A stretch of 64,000 bases of DNA from Mycobacterium stomatepiae (GTDB lineage: Bacteria; Actinomycetota; Actinomycetes; Mycobacteriales; Mycobacteriaceae). Numbering within the stretch: the stretch's first letter is position 1; every line of letters begins with the position of its first letter. The notes under the pieces are model-generated. The model was not told the DNA's origin. It saw only the letters and a program-made list of their open reading frames with translations, and made no database searches. The stretch is taken from the NCBI RefSeq assembly GCF_010731715.1, contig NZ_AP022587.1, positions 3,844,001 to 3,908,000 of the forward strand. Direction: 5' to 3'. Positions 16,673 through 25,664 of this stretch are shown here, piece after piece. A program made the position numbers and the translations under genes.

Positions 16673-18046
16673 TCAGGCGGGGCCGCGACCGTCACCCGCC
16701 AGCTTGAGCAGAAGGCGTGTTCCGCCCAACGGGCTGGCGTGCAGGGATGCGTTCCCCCCGTGTAGTTCTGCCTGTTGGGCGACCAGCGCCAGGCCCAGCC
16801 CGGACCCCGATCGCGATGCCGTCGACCCGCGGGAAAAGCGTTCGAACACGGAGGTGCGTTCGGATTCGGGGACGCCGGTGCCGTTGTCGTCGATCGCGAT
16901 TTCCACTCCCTCACCCGAACTGCCCACGGTGAGTTGAATCTTGGACGCACCACCGTGTTTGACGGCGTTGGCGATCGCGTTGTCGATGACCAGCCGCAAA
17001 CCGGTGGGCAATCCCACCATCAAGACGGTGGGCGACGGTACCAGGAAGACCTCCACGTCGGGGTAGACGCGAAGCGCGTCGTGCGCGGCGCGATCCAGAA
17101 GTTCGGTGATGTCGAACGGGACGAAGTCGTCGACGGTGGTGAGCTGGCCCTGCGCGAGTCGCTCCAGCGCCGTCAGCGTGGCTTCGATGCGGCTCTGGGT
17201 GCGGATGACGTCGCCGATGACCTCCTCGCGCTGCTCGGCGGCCAATTCGAGCGTGGACAGCACCTCGAGGTTGGTGCGCATCGCGGTCAGCGGGGTGCGG
17301 AGCTCGTGCGAGGCGACGGCGGCGAAGTCGCGGGCCGACTCGAGTGCCGCCTTGGTGCGTTGCTGCTCGTTGCCGATGCGGGCCAGCATCTGCTCGACCG
17401 CTTCGGCGATCTCGACGGCCTCCCGCACCCCGCGGACCTGCACCTCGTCGGGGCTGGACTGGGCGTTGATGGCGCGAGCCTGCCGGGCCAACAGCAGGAA
17501 CGGGTTGACCATGATCAACGAGATCACCCAGCCGACCAGGATCGTGCCGGTGATCACGCCCGCGCAGATCAACAACACCCGCAGGTGCAGTTCGTTGATC
17601 CGGTGCTGAGCCTCGGCCAGCGGGGCGGCGAGCGCAATCGAAACCGGACCCGCGTTAAAGGTGCGGACGCGATATTGCACGCCGTTGATCGTGGTATTCG
17701 CGTAGCCGTTGGCGACTTTGGGCAAGACGATGTTGCTGGGCACCGACACCGTCAACTCCCCGATTCGGGCGGTGCGCAACAGGTTACCGTCCGGCGACGG
17801 CCGATCCGGGGAGCTCTGGTGCGCGCTGTTGAGCAATGTGTTGATGTCGCCGAGGCTGCTCACGGAGTCCAGGCGGCGGTCGAGCTGGCTGTATTGATCG
17901 TTGGTGACGCCGACCCACACCCATACACCCAGCGTCACGACGAGGGCGATCACTCCCAATTGCGCGACGATGACGATGGTGCGCAGAGACAAGACACGCA
18001 TCGGCAGTCGAATTTTTCTCAACGCACGAATATTGGACTCCCTCAT
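16673..18046 (-). CDS. PrrB-like sensor histidine kinase without a neighbouring response regulator
   Basis: 457 residues. Membrane helices at about 24-46 and 157-180 enclose a periplasmic sensor of about 110 residues, followed by HAMP, a HisKA domain with the phospho-acceptor His247 (FAAVASHELRTPLTAMR) and an ATPase domain with N box DNAIANAVKHGG, DNGTGVPE and GSGLGLALVAQQ. The kinase core is strikingly close to M. tuberculosis PrrB (Rv0902c, 446 residues), but the sensor is diverged. PrrB is normally encoded with PrrA. Here no response regulator lies within the window, so it is an orphan paralogue that may signal to PrrA or another regulator. Confidence 0.93.
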   Translation of the reverse strand: MRESNIRALRKIRLPMRVLSLRTIVIVAQLGVIALVVTLGVWVWVGVTNDQYSQLDRRLDSVSSLGDINTLLNSAHQSSPDRPSPDGNLLRTARIGELTVSVPSNIVLPKVANGYANTTINGVQYRVRTFNAGPVSIALAAPLAEAQHRINELHLRVLLICAGVITGTILVGWVISLIMVNPFLLLARQARAINAQSSPDEVQVRGVREAVEIAEAVEQMLARIGNEQQRTKAALESARDFAAVASHELRTPLTAMRTNLEVLSTLELAAEQREEVIGDVIRTQSRIEATLTALERLAQGQLTTVDDFVPFDITELLDRAAHDALRVYPDVEVFLVPSPTVLMVGLPTGLRLVIDNAIANAVKHGGASKIQLTVGSSGEGVEIAIDDNGTGVPESERTSVFERFSRGSTASRSGSGLGLALVAQQAELHGGNASLHASPLGGTRLLLKLAGDGRGPA

Positions 18047-18170
18047 TGAGCTACTGCTGCTTCGGGACCATCATGGCCCATTGACCGGCTACCGAATCGC
18101 TCAACCGCGTAACGCCTGAGACGTGTTGCCGCGTGCAACTGAAATGGTGTGCGGTGCAATGACTCTCGAT

Positions 18171-19118
18171 TCACGCCAAAGTCAATTCGCTGGGCAGCCC
18201 GTCACCGCACGCGGCCTGCGCGAGGAGTTCGCCGAGCAACGGCCCGAACTTCATCAGGTTGCTGCCGACGAAGCCAACCACCCGGCCCCGGCGCACCACC
18301 TGCCAGCCGTCCCCGCCCGCGTCCAGCCACGGAGCGTGCACCGAGACGCAGTCCACCTGGCCCATCGGCGACAGCGACGGGAACAGCGCACGGACAGCGT
18401 CCGGCTCGGGTATCTGCTGGCCGAACGCCCAGCGGCCCGTGCTGCCGAGTGGCAGCCCGTAGCCCTCTGGCGCCGACAGGCAGGCGGCACCGGTCGCGTC
18501 GGCGCCCGCGTAGGTGAACCGTGTATGCGGGGTGAACTCGACATCGAGCGGGCCCAACAAGTCCGGTGTCTGGGCTCCCACACACACCAGAACTTGGTCG
18601 GCGCGCATCACGCTGCCGTCCGCCAGACGGACCGAGCCGTCGTGACCGAGCGAGACGACCTGGCCACGCCGGATCTCCACCCGGGCCGCCAACGCGGTCA
18701 GAGCACGGCGAATACGCAGGCTGCCGCCGAGCGGATCAAAGATCCCGGCCTCCCAGGGCGCCGCGACGAAGGGGATCCGGGCCTGGATCTCGCGGCGGTC
18801 AAGCCAGCGGAATTCGGCGCCGGCCTCCGTCATCGCCATTGCGGTCTCCTCGGGTGGGGCAGCCGCGATAAAGCCCTCGGCGCCGAGCAGCCGCCCCACC
18901 GCGAGCTCGCTCTCCCAGCGCAGCCATCCGTCGCGGGCCTGCATGGCCAGCCGGCATAGCGCCGGGCGCTGGTGTGCGATGCGGAAGATACGCGCCAGGC
19001 CCGCGGACTGTTCGGCGAACGGCTCGCCGCGCTCGAACACCACCGCGGACTCTCCGCGACGCGACAACTCGTAGGCGGCGGCCAGCCCGCATATTCCCGC
19101 GCCGACGACGGCGATCAC
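18171..19118 (-). CDS. FAD-dependent amine/D-amino acid oxidase-like protein, last gene of sel operon
   Basis: 315 residues of the DadA/glycine oxidase fold. The FAD-binding GxGxxG is VVGAGICGLAAAYEL (5-19), followed by VVFERG. The C-terminal half holds VGFVGSNLMKFGPLLGELLA, where the SNLMKFGP segment is the typical flavin-contacting loop. Start GTG 19118 is chosen since the upstream open frame lies inside selB. The gene starts 25 bp after selB on the same strand, so selA, selB and this gene form one operon. A role in selenium or formate metabolism is inferred only from position. Sarcosine, glycine or another secondary amine could be the substrate. Confidence 0.85.
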   Translation of the reverse strand: MIAVVGAGICGLAAAYELSRRGESAVVFERGEPFAEQSAGLARIFRIAHQRPALCRLAMQARDGWLRWESELAVGRLLGAEGFIAAAPPEETAMAMTEAGAEFRWLDRREIQARIPFVAAPWEAGIFDPLGGSLRIRRALTALAARVEIRRGQVVSLGHDGSVRLADGSVMRADQVLVCVGAQTPDLLGPLDVEFTPHTRFTYAGADATGAACLSAPEGYGLPLGSTGRWAFGQQIPEPDAVRALFPSLSPMGQVDCVSVHAPWLDAGGDGWQVVRRGRVVGFVGSNLMKFGPLLGELLAQAACGDGLPSELTLA

Positions 19119-19143
19119 GGAACACCTTCCCCTACAACAAAAT

Positions 19144-20919
19144 TCATCGCACCACTTCCCGGTGTCCGGCGTCCAGCCGTCGGGTCCAGCCGCGCGAGTC
19201 GAGGTGCTCCAGCAACGGAATCGCCACCCGGCGCGTGGTGCCGAGCGCCTGCCGCGCTTGGCTCGTGGTGAACGGCTGGTCGAGCCGGGCCAACTCGCGC
19301 ATCGCCAGGGCCGGTGCGGTGGGCAACAGCACGACACCGTCGTGCAGCCGCAGCACCCGACCCAGGCGCTCGGCCGCGGCCAACTCACGCCCACCGAGCT
19401 TCAGCGCCGACAGGTCGTCGGCCTCCTGCGCGCGGAAAGGCTCGGCCTGCAGTCGTGCTTCCAACTCGCTGACCCCGGCCTCGGCGTCACCGAGGTCGTC
19501 GCGCACGCCGGGTATCCGAAGGTGGCCGCCGTGCTGCTCGAGTCCGGCGTCGCGGGCCACCGCGTCGAGCAGCGACTCGTCCGGCAGGGCCAGCAGGTCG
19601 CGGGCGGCACCGCGAGATAGCCCCTCGGCCAAGGGGTCTCGCGCATGAAGTTCCTCGACCGCGGCCCGCAGGCGTCGCTGCCAGGCGTCGTACGTCGCGC
19701 CGTGCACCCACCAGCCGTCGAGCACTCGCACTTGCGCGGGGACCTCCGGCGGCAGCAGCCCGAGTCGGCGCAGATGGCTCTCCCGCACCGCACCACGCCG
19801 GGCCACCTCGGCGCCGACGTCGCCGGCCCCGTCCATCTCGCCCAGTGTCGCGGATCGGCGGGTCCCGTCGCCGCGTCGCCGCAACACCGGCGGGTCGGCA
19901 TCGAGCACCAGGGCGCCACCCAGCACCCACTGACCGCCCGGGTCGCGCAGCACCAGTCGGTCGCCGAGCACGAGCGGCAATCGCCGGTCGAGCGTGAGCC
20001 GGCCATGGTCGTCGTCGAACGGCCGCAGCCGGGCGGGCACGGCGGCGGTGCCGACGTGCACGACGAGTTTGGCCGCGGCCTCGGTCAAGCGACCGCCGGA
20101 CATGCGGCGGATGTCGAGCGTGCCGGTGCTCGGCCACGCCCCGGGGGTGACCAGCGCGTGGCCGCGGTGGATCACGTCGCGCGAGACGCCGCGCAGGTTG
20201 AGCGCGACCCGCGCCACCGGGCCCACCGTCGGGTAGGGCTCACCCCGGCTCTGCAGGCCGCGGATCACCACCGACTGCGGCTGCTCGGCGCCGAGCACGT
20301 CAAGCCGGTCGCCGCGCGCCACCGTGCCGGCCGCGAGCGTCCCGGTCACGACGGTGCCCGCGCCGGTGATCGTGAAGGAGCGGTCGACCCACAGCCGCAC
20401 CCGGGCGGTGGTTTCCGGAGCGGGCAGTTGCTGAAGGACGCGATCGAGAGTGGCCCGCAATTCCGTCAACCCGGTCCCCTCGACCGCCGACACCACGACC
20501 CCGGGCGCATCCGCCAGCCCGGCGCCGGCCAGCTCGTCGCGGGCCTGCGCCAGCACTGCGGTGGCACGCTCCGGCGCCCGGTCGGCGCGGGTGATCACGA
20601 TCAGGCCGTGCCGGATTCCGAGCGCCGCGAGCGCGTCGCGATGGTCGCCGGACTGCGCCTGCCAGCCCTCGTCCGCGGCAACGACGAAGCAGACCACCGG
20701 CACGGGGCCGAGACCGGCCAACGTGTTGGCCAGGAAGCGCTGGTGTCCGGGCACGTCGACGAAGGCCACCTCGCGGCCCGACGGCAGGGTGGTCCAGGCG
20801 AAGCCGAGGTCGATCGTCAGGCCGCGGCGTCGCTCCTCCTCCCACCGGTCGGGTTCCATGCCTGTCAGCGCGCGGATCAGGGTGCTCTTACCGTGATCGA
20901 CGTGGCCGGCGGTGGCCAC
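19144..20919 (-). CDS. selB: Selenocysteine-specific elongation factor SelB
   Basis: 591 residues. It brings Sec-tRNA-Sec to UGA codons carrying a SECIS hairpin. The N-terminal GTPase has G1 AGHVDHGKST (4-13), G3 DVPGHQ and G4-region ITRAD. Domains II and III follow, then four winged helices (about 350-591) that bind the SECIS RNA. The length is normal for actinobacteria. Start is GTG 20919. The residue before is Val in the same frame, so one or two residues could be added. selA ends 20 bp upstream. Confidence 0.97.
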   Translation of the reverse strand: MATAGHVDHGKSTLIRALTGMEPDRWEEERRRGLTIDLGFAWTTLPSGREVAFVDVPGHQRFLANTLAGLGPVPVVCFVVAADEGWQAQSGDHRDALAALGIRHGLIVITRADRAPERATAVLAQARDELAGAGLADAPGVVVSAVEGTGLTELRATLDRVLQQLPAPETTARVRLWVDRSFTITGAGTVVTGTLAAGTVARGDRLDVLGAEQPQSVVIRGLQSRGEPYPTVGPVARVALNLRGVSRDVIHRGHALVTPGAWPSTGTLDIRRMSGGRLTEAAAKLVVHVGTAAVPARLRPFDDDHGRLTLDRRLPLVLGDRLVLRDPGGQWVLGGALVLDADPPVLRRRGDGTRRSATLGEMDGAGDVGAEVARRGAVRESHLRRLGLLPPEVPAQVRVLDGWWVHGATYDAWQRRLRAAVEELHARDPLAEGLSRGAARDLLALPDESLLDAVARDAGLEQHGGHLRIPGVRDDLGDAEAGVSELEARLQAEPFRAQEADDLSALKLGGRELAAAERLGRVLRLHDGVVLLPTAPALAMRELARLDQPFTTSQARQALGTTRRVAIPLLEHLDSRGWTRRLDAGHREVVR

Positions 20920-20939
20920 GACATTCGAGACGTGAGTGC

Positions 20940-22259
20940 TCAGCGGTCCGCCTCGGGTATTGCGGCCAACGCCGCTCGGACCGCGGCCAGCAGCCGGCCA
21001 TCGTCGGACTCCGGGATGCAGCGCAGGTCCACCAGGCAGGAGCCGTCGTGCACCCGCGGCAGGACCGCCGGGTCACCCGCCCGCAGGGCGGCCGCCGCGG
21101 GCTCGGGTAGGCGGACCGCCCATCCCGGCAACGGGACGCCCGGCGCCCCACCGCCACCGACTCGGCCGTCGTGCGCGACGACGGACGCACCGACCGCCTC
21201 GGCCAGGAGTACGGCCCGCGCCCGCAGTCCCTCGGGATCGGCGTGCAGGGCCTGGGTCACCGGTGAGGTGCCGGCCCGGACCGTGGCCTCCAGAGCGGCG
21301 AGGGTGAGCTTGTCGGCACGAACCGCTCGCGCCAGCGGATGCCGTGCCATCCGCGTGACCACGTCGCCGCAGCCGAGCACGATGCCCGCCTGCGGCCCCC
21401 CGAGCAGCTTGTCGCCGCTGGCGGTGATCACGTCGGCGCCGTCGGCCAGGGTGGTGGCGGCGTCGGGTTCGTCGGGCAGCAGCGGGTCGGGCGCCAACAG
21501 GCCGCTGCCGAGGTCGACGACCAAGGGCACCCGCTTTTCCGCGGTTAGTTCCCGAAGCTCCGACACCGCGACCGCGGAGGTGAATCCCTCGACCCGGAAA
21601 TTGCTCTGGTGCACCTTCAGCACGCATCCGGTGTGCGGCCCGATCGCGTCGGCGTAGTCCTTCAAGTGGGTGCGGTTGGTGGTTCCGATCTCGCGCAGGC
21701 GGGCCCCGGTGGAGGCGATCAGGTCGGGCAGCCGGAAGCCGGCACCGATCTCGATCAGTTCCCCGCGGCTCACCACGACTTCGCCGCCGGACGCGAGCGC
21801 CGTGGTCGCCAGCACCAGCGCGGCGGCGCCGTTGTTTACCACCAGCGCGTCCTCGGCTTCAGGGCAGGCATCCAGCAGCGCTCGGCGAAGGGCGATCGCG
21901 CGCTTCGAGCGGGTGCCGGTGTCGAGGTCGAGTTCCACGTCGACGTAACCGCTTGCCGACACCAGCGCGTCGACCGCGCTCGTCGCCAACGGCGCACGAC
22001 CCAGATTGGTATGCACGACGACGCCGGTGGCGTTGAGCACCGGCCGCAACCGGGTGTTCCGGTGCGCGGCCAGCGACGCCAGGACCGCGTCGCGCACCCG
22101 CTCGGGGGCCAGGTCGCCGCAGCGGGCCCGCTCCTGGACATCTCGCACCACGGCCCTGACCGCCTGCTCACCCAGCCGGCTTCGCGCCTCCTGCACCGGC
22201 GGAAGCGAGAGCAACTGATCCGTGCGCGGAATCAGGCGGCGTGGGTCGACCTGCGTCAC
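20940..22259 (-). CDS. selA: L-seryl-tRNA(Sec) selenium transferase SelA
   Basis: 439 residues. A PLP enzyme that converts Ser-tRNA-Sec to Sec-tRNA-Sec with selenophosphate. The PLP Lys is K284 in ITASGDKLLGGPQAG. Other SelA marks are NATGVVVHTNLGRAP (76-90), VNNGAAA (141-147) and VHQSNFRVEGF (216-226). Start GTG 22259 is chosen because the N-terminal DPRRLIPRTDQLL is typical and because the longer open frame would run through the tRNA-Sec gene. It follows tRNA-Sec by 20 bp, so one transcript may carry selC, selA, selB and the FAD oxidoreductase. Confidence 0.97.
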   Translation of the reverse strand: MTQVDPRRLIPRTDQLLSLPPVQEARSRLGEQAVRAVVRDVQERARCGDLAPERVRDAVLASLAAHRNTRLRPVLNATGVVVHTNLGRAPLATSAVDALVSASGYVDVELDLDTGTRSKRAIALRRALLDACPEAEDALVVNNGAAALVLATTALASGGEVVVSRGELIEIGAGFRLPDLIASTGARLREIGTTNRTHLKDYADAIGPHTGCVLKVHQSNFRVEGFTSAVAVSELRELTAEKRVPLVVDLGSGLLAPDPLLPDEPDAATTLADGADVITASGDKLLGGPQAGIVLGCGDVVTRMARHPLARAVRADKLTLAALEATVRAGTSPVTQALHADPEGLRARAVLLAEAVGASVVAHDGRVGGGGAPGVPLPGWAVRLPEPAAAALRAGDPAVLPRVHDGSCLVDLRCIPESDDGRLLAAVRAALAAIPEADR

Positions 22260-22279
22260 GTGCCTCCTCCGTCCGCGTC

Positions 22280-22375
22280 TGGCGGAGGCGGACGGGAATC
22301 GAACCCGCCAGACCGAGATACTCGATCTCACCGGTTTTGAAGACCGGGGGGACCACCAGGAACCCAAACGCCTCC
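22280..22375 (-). tRNA. selC: Selenocysteine tRNA, anticodon UCA
   Basis: 96 nt including the encoded CCA. The 5' end is GGAGGCG and the 3' strand CGCCTCC closes the acceptor, followed by discriminator G and CCA. The anticodon loop reads CTTCAAA, giving UCA (positions 22338-22340), which decodes UGA. There is a long variable arm (GAGATCGAGTATCTC) and a GGGTTCGATTCCC T-arm. The length, long extra arm and UCA anticodon are diagnostic of tRNA-Sec. It is located directly upstream of selA. Confidence 0.96.
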
Positions 22376-22596
22376 CTGCACAAACTAGCGTGGTCAGCAC
22401 CGATGCCGCCGGGCCCCGTCCGAGTCTGCGACCGTGGCGTCCAGTCTGCGGGTGCGATGGCCTCACCCGGCGTGTCGCCGCCGTGGGCGCAGACTCAAAG
22501 CCCACGACGCGCACGCTAACGCGTGTGACGATATTGACGGTGGTCGCGCTGAGGCGGGCAGGTTGTCAGCCTGCCCGTTACTCGTAGGCTCGTGAC

Positions 22597-23580
22597 ATGA
22601 CCCAGACGCAGACCCGGTTGACCGGCTATGCGCACGGCGGTGGCTGTGCTTGCAAGATTCCGCCCGGCGAGCTGGAAGAGGCGGTCCGCGGGCTGGCCGG
22701 GCAGACCAGCGGCGACGTCCTGGTCGGGCTCGACGACGGCGACGACGCGGCCGCGGTGCGGGTGGGCGACTTCGCGGTGCTGTCCACGGCGGACTTCTTC
22801 ACGCCCGTCGCCGACGACGCCTACGACTGGGGCCGGATCGCCGCGGCCAACGCGCTTTCCGATGTCTACGCGATGGGCGGACGCCCGGTGGTCGCGATCA
22901 ACCTGGTCGGCTGGCCGCGCGATGTGCTTCCCCTGGAACTGATGACCGAGGTGCTGCGCGGCGGGCTGGCGGTGGCATCGGAAGCCGGCTGCCCGGTGAT
23001 CGGGGGCCACTCCATCGACGACCCGGAGCCGAAGTACGGCATGGCGGTGACCGGCGTGGCAGACCCGAATCGGCTGCTGCGCAACGACGCCGCCCAACCC
23101 GGGCTGCCGCTGACCCTCACCAAGCCGCTCGGCGTGGGACTGCTCAACAACCGGCACAAGCAGACCGGCGAGGTGTTCGTGGAAGCGGTCGCGACGATGA
23201 CCCGGCTCAACCGCGACGCCGCCGAGGCCGCGGTCGCTAACGGGGTGCGGGCGGCCACGGATGTCACCGGCTTCGGACTGCTCGGCCACCTGTACAAGAT
23301 GTGCCGGGCCTCGAAGGTCGGCGCGGTCATCGACCGCGCCGCGGTGCCGGTCCTCGATGCGGGACGCGCGGCGCTGCGCGACGGCTTCGTCTCCGGCGGG
23401 ACTCGGCGCAACCTCGATTGGGTTCGACCGCAGCTACGTCCCGGCCCCGGCGTCACCGAGGACGAGCTGCTGCTGCTGGCCGACGCGCAAACCTCGGGCG
23501 GCCTGCTCGTGGTGGGCGAGCTGCCCGGTCACCCGGTGATCGGGCACACCGTGGCCGGCGCGGGCATCGAGGTCCGCTAG
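22597..23580 (+). CDS. selD: Selenophosphate synthase SelD
   Basis: 327 residues. It makes selenophosphate from selenide and ATP for SelA. The catalytic pair is Cys17 and Lys20 in GGGCACKIPP. The position that is selenocysteine in some relatives is Cys here, so it does not need its own product. AIRS-type ATP motifs follow, including STADFFTPVADDAYDWGRI with metal Asp residues and GGHSIDDPEPKYG. It is divergent from the tRNA-Sec/selA operon and convergent, 6 bp apart, with the formate dehydrogenase operon. Confidence 0.97.
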   Translation: MTQTQTRLTGYAHGGGCACKIPPGELEEAVRGLAGQTSGDVLVGLDDGDDAAAVRVGDFAVLSTADFFTPVADDAYDWGRIAAANALSDVYAMGGRPVVAINLVGWPRDVLPLELMTEVLRGGLAVASEAGCPVIGGHSIDDPEPKYGMAVTGVADPNRLLRNDAAQPGLPLTLTKPLGVGLLNNRHKQTGEVFVEAVATMTRLNRDAAEAAVANGVRAATDVTGFGLLGHLYKMCRASKVGAVIDRAAVPVLDAGRAALRDGFVSGGTRRNLDWVRPQLRPGPGVTEDELLLLADAQTSGGLLVVGELPGHPVIGHTVAGAGIEVR

Positions 23581-23586
23581 CCGGCT

Positions 23587-24672
23587 TCAATCCGCGGTGG
23601 TGATCGAGTCGTAGGTGATGCCCGCCGCGCGACGCGCCGCCAACCGGCGTCTCTGCGGCTCCATCGTGTAGCGAGGATCGCGGGCGGATTCCTTGCCCGC
23701 CTCGAAGAAGCCGAACCGCAGCATCGCCGACGCCGTCAGTAGCGCCAGTCCCGACAACGCGGCGACATCGCGGCGATGTCCCCCGAGCAATGCGCCCAAA
23801 CCGCCTGCGGCGGCGAGCCTTTCACTCCACGCCAACAACCGGCCGGGCGTGCCATGGTGCAGCGGTTCCCTGGTCACCGGGTCCATCCGGTACTCGGTGA
23901 ACCTCGCGGAGATCAGATCACTGATCGCGCCGATGACGGCGAGGCTGCGTGCGGGCCCGGCCTCGGCGACCGGGGTGGTGATCATCGCCAATCCCGAGGC
24001 GGCCAGGCTCGCCGAGCTCGCGAACACGAACGGCAGGTCTCGATACGCGGCGTTCCACGTCGGGGTCGCGGTGTCGGTGAGCAGCACCGCGGTGTAGACG
24101 GCCAGCGGCGGCGCCAGCACCCCCGCCCCCAGGCCCGCCGGTCCCTCCACGGCGCGCAATACAGGACGCAACGGGCCCAACGGAATTCGCTCGCCGGTCA
24201 TCCGGTCGACCTCGGACACCGCCGCGATCCCAATGGCGGCACTGAACGAGCTGAGGATCCACGAGCCGATGCTCATCGGGGAGGTCAGCTTGACCGTACG
24301 CATCATGTTGACGAAACGCTCGGGCCGGCCCAAGTCCTTCACCAGCGCGACCGCGCCCAGCGACACCGCGATCAGCGCCGAGATCCTGGTGTTGCGGCGC
24401 AACGTTTTTCGCCCGGTCAGCTGGGCGCCGGCCGCGAGCAGACCCGACCCGCCGGCGACGCCACCCAAGAACAAATACGCCGCCACCTCGTGGCCCCAGG
24501 GCGGGGGCTTGACCACCGGACGCCCGTAGTACGAAGTGAATTCGGCGTCGGGGACCATCGGCATCTCGCGCGAACCGTCTCCGCCGCCACGTAAGCCCGC
24601 ACGCTTCCCTTTGCGGCGCCTACCGCCCTTGGGCTCCGGCGGACGGAAGCTGTCGAATTCCGAGGTACTCAT
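23587..24672 (-). CDS. NrfD/PsrC-type membrane subunit of formate dehydrogenase
   Basis: 361 residues with about eight membrane helices after a basic soluble N-terminus of 55 residues. PPPWGHEVAAYLFLGGVAGGSG is the NrfD hallmark around residues 56-78, cited as the segment WGHEVAAYLFLGG. It anchors the enzyme and passes electrons to quinone in related complexes. Its ATG overlaps the stop of fdhB (24669-24672), the third gene of fdhA-fdhB-nrfD. The C-terminal 40 residues are cytoplasmic and basic. Confidence 0.92.
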   Translation of the reverse strand: MSTSEFDSFRPPEPKGGRRRKGKRAGLRGGGDGSREMPMVPDAEFTSYYGRPVVKPPPWGHEVAAYLFLGGVAGGSGLLAAGAQLTGRKTLRRNTRISALIAVSLGAVALVKDLGRPERFVNMMRTVKLTSPMSIGSWILSSFSAAIGIAAVSEVDRMTGERIPLGPLRPVLRAVEGPAGLGAGVLAPPLAVYTAVLLTDTATPTWNAAYRDLPFVFASSASLAASGLAMITTPVAEAGPARSLAVIGAISDLISARFTEYRMDPVTREPLHHGTPGRLLAWSERLAAAGGLGALLGGHRRDVAALSGLALLTASAMLRFGFFEAGKESARDPRYTMEPQRRRLAARRAAGITYDSITTAD

Positions 24673-25664
24673 ATCTTGTTCCTAGGGCCGCTCCAGAACG
24701 CCAGTGCGGCCGCCCCGACCATGCCTGCCGCTGCCATCGCGGCCCGCTTGAACATCGTCGGCAGGTCGGCCGTGCACACCCGCGGATCGGGCGGCAGACC
24801 GTAGACCTCCGGTTCGTCCAGCAACAAGAAGATCGACCCGGTACCACCGACGCCGTCGTTCTCGTTAGCGCCGTAAAGCCTTGCCTCGGTGCGCCCTTCG
24901 GCGTGCAGCTGAGCTACCCGCGCGCGCGCCCGGTCCACCAGGTCGTCGTGATTGCCGAACTTGATCGACGTCGTCGGGCAGGTCTGTGCGCAGGCCGGTG
25001 TCTGGTCCTCGAGCAGGCGGTCGTAGCACAGGGTGCATTTCTGCGCGACGCCGGTGACGTACTCGTGGGCCAGCTGGTCGGACTGTCGCTCCGGGGTGGC
25101 GTACGTGCCGTCGCTGCGACGCTCGACAACGCCGAACGGGCACCCCGCCACGCACGTTCCGCAGCCGTTGCACACGTCGTGCTGCACCACCACCGTGCCG
25201 AACTCGGTGCGAAACAACGCCCCCGTCGGGCAGACGTCGAGGCAACCCGCGTGCGTGCAGTGCTTGCAGACATCCGAGGACATCAGCCAGCGAAACTCCG
25301 GGGTGTCCGGCGGCTTCGAATCGGCCTGGCTGTCGGTGCTGTCCTGGGCACCCGGAAAAGCGGGCATACCCAAGCCGATCAACGCCCGGCCGGATTCGCG
25401 AGCCTCCTCGATGCGGTCGCGTCCCTGCTCGATGAATGCCACGTGCCGCCAGGTGCTCGCTCCCAGTGAACCGGTGTTGTCGTAGGACGAGCCCAGCAGT
25501 TCGAGATCGCCGTCACGCGGGTTGCGATTCCACTCCTTGCAGGCGACTTCGCATGCCTTGCAACCGATGCAGATCGAGGTGTCGGTGAAAAAACCCTTGC
25601 GCGGCTTGACATCTGCCCAGCCGGCATCGGCGGCGGGGTCGGTCGGCCCGGTCAGCTGCCCCAT
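24669..25664 (-). CDS. fdhB: Formate dehydrogenase iron-sulfur subunit
   Basis: 331 residues with four [4Fe-4S] ferredoxin clusters: CIGCKACEVAC from Cys32, CKHCTHAGCLDVCP, CNGCGTCVAGCP and CTLCYD with CAQTCP. It links the molybdenum/tungsten subunit to the membrane subunit. A C-terminal helix (MAAAGMVGAAALAFW) may anchor it. The ATG at 25664 shares one base with the fdhA stop (TGATG). An insertion of about 60 residues between the first and second clusters (near 60-120) contains an Asp/Ser-rich loop, common in actinobacterial homologues. Confidence 0.95.
   Translation of the reverse strand: MGQLTGPTDPAADAGWADVKPRKGFFTDTSICIGCKACEVACKEWNRNPRDGDLELLGSSYDNTGSLGASTWRHVAFIEQGRDRIEEARESGRALIGLGMPAFPGAQDSTDSQADSKPPDTPEFRWLMSSDVCKHCTHAGCLDVCPTGALFRTEFGTVVVQHDVCNGCGTCVAGCPFGVVERRSDGTYATPERQSDQLAHEYVTGVAQKCTLCYDRLLEDQTPACAQTCPTTSIKFGNHDDLVDRARARVAQLHAEGRTEARLYGANENDGVGGTGSIFLLLDEPEVYGLPPDPRVCTADLPTMFKRAAMAAAGMVGAAALAFWSGPRNKI

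Noticed and set aside
16775..18049. Plus-strand open frame of 424 codons
   Set aside because: Shadow of the PrrB-like kinase; low-complexity composition and no motif.
19645..21657. Plus-strand open frame of 670 codons opposite selA and selB
   Set aside because: Shadow of conserved sel genes, which carry all catalytic motifs on the other strand.
22597..22660. SelD as a selenoprotein
   Set aside because: The catalytic position is encoded by TGC (Cys19) or TGT (Cys17), not TGA.
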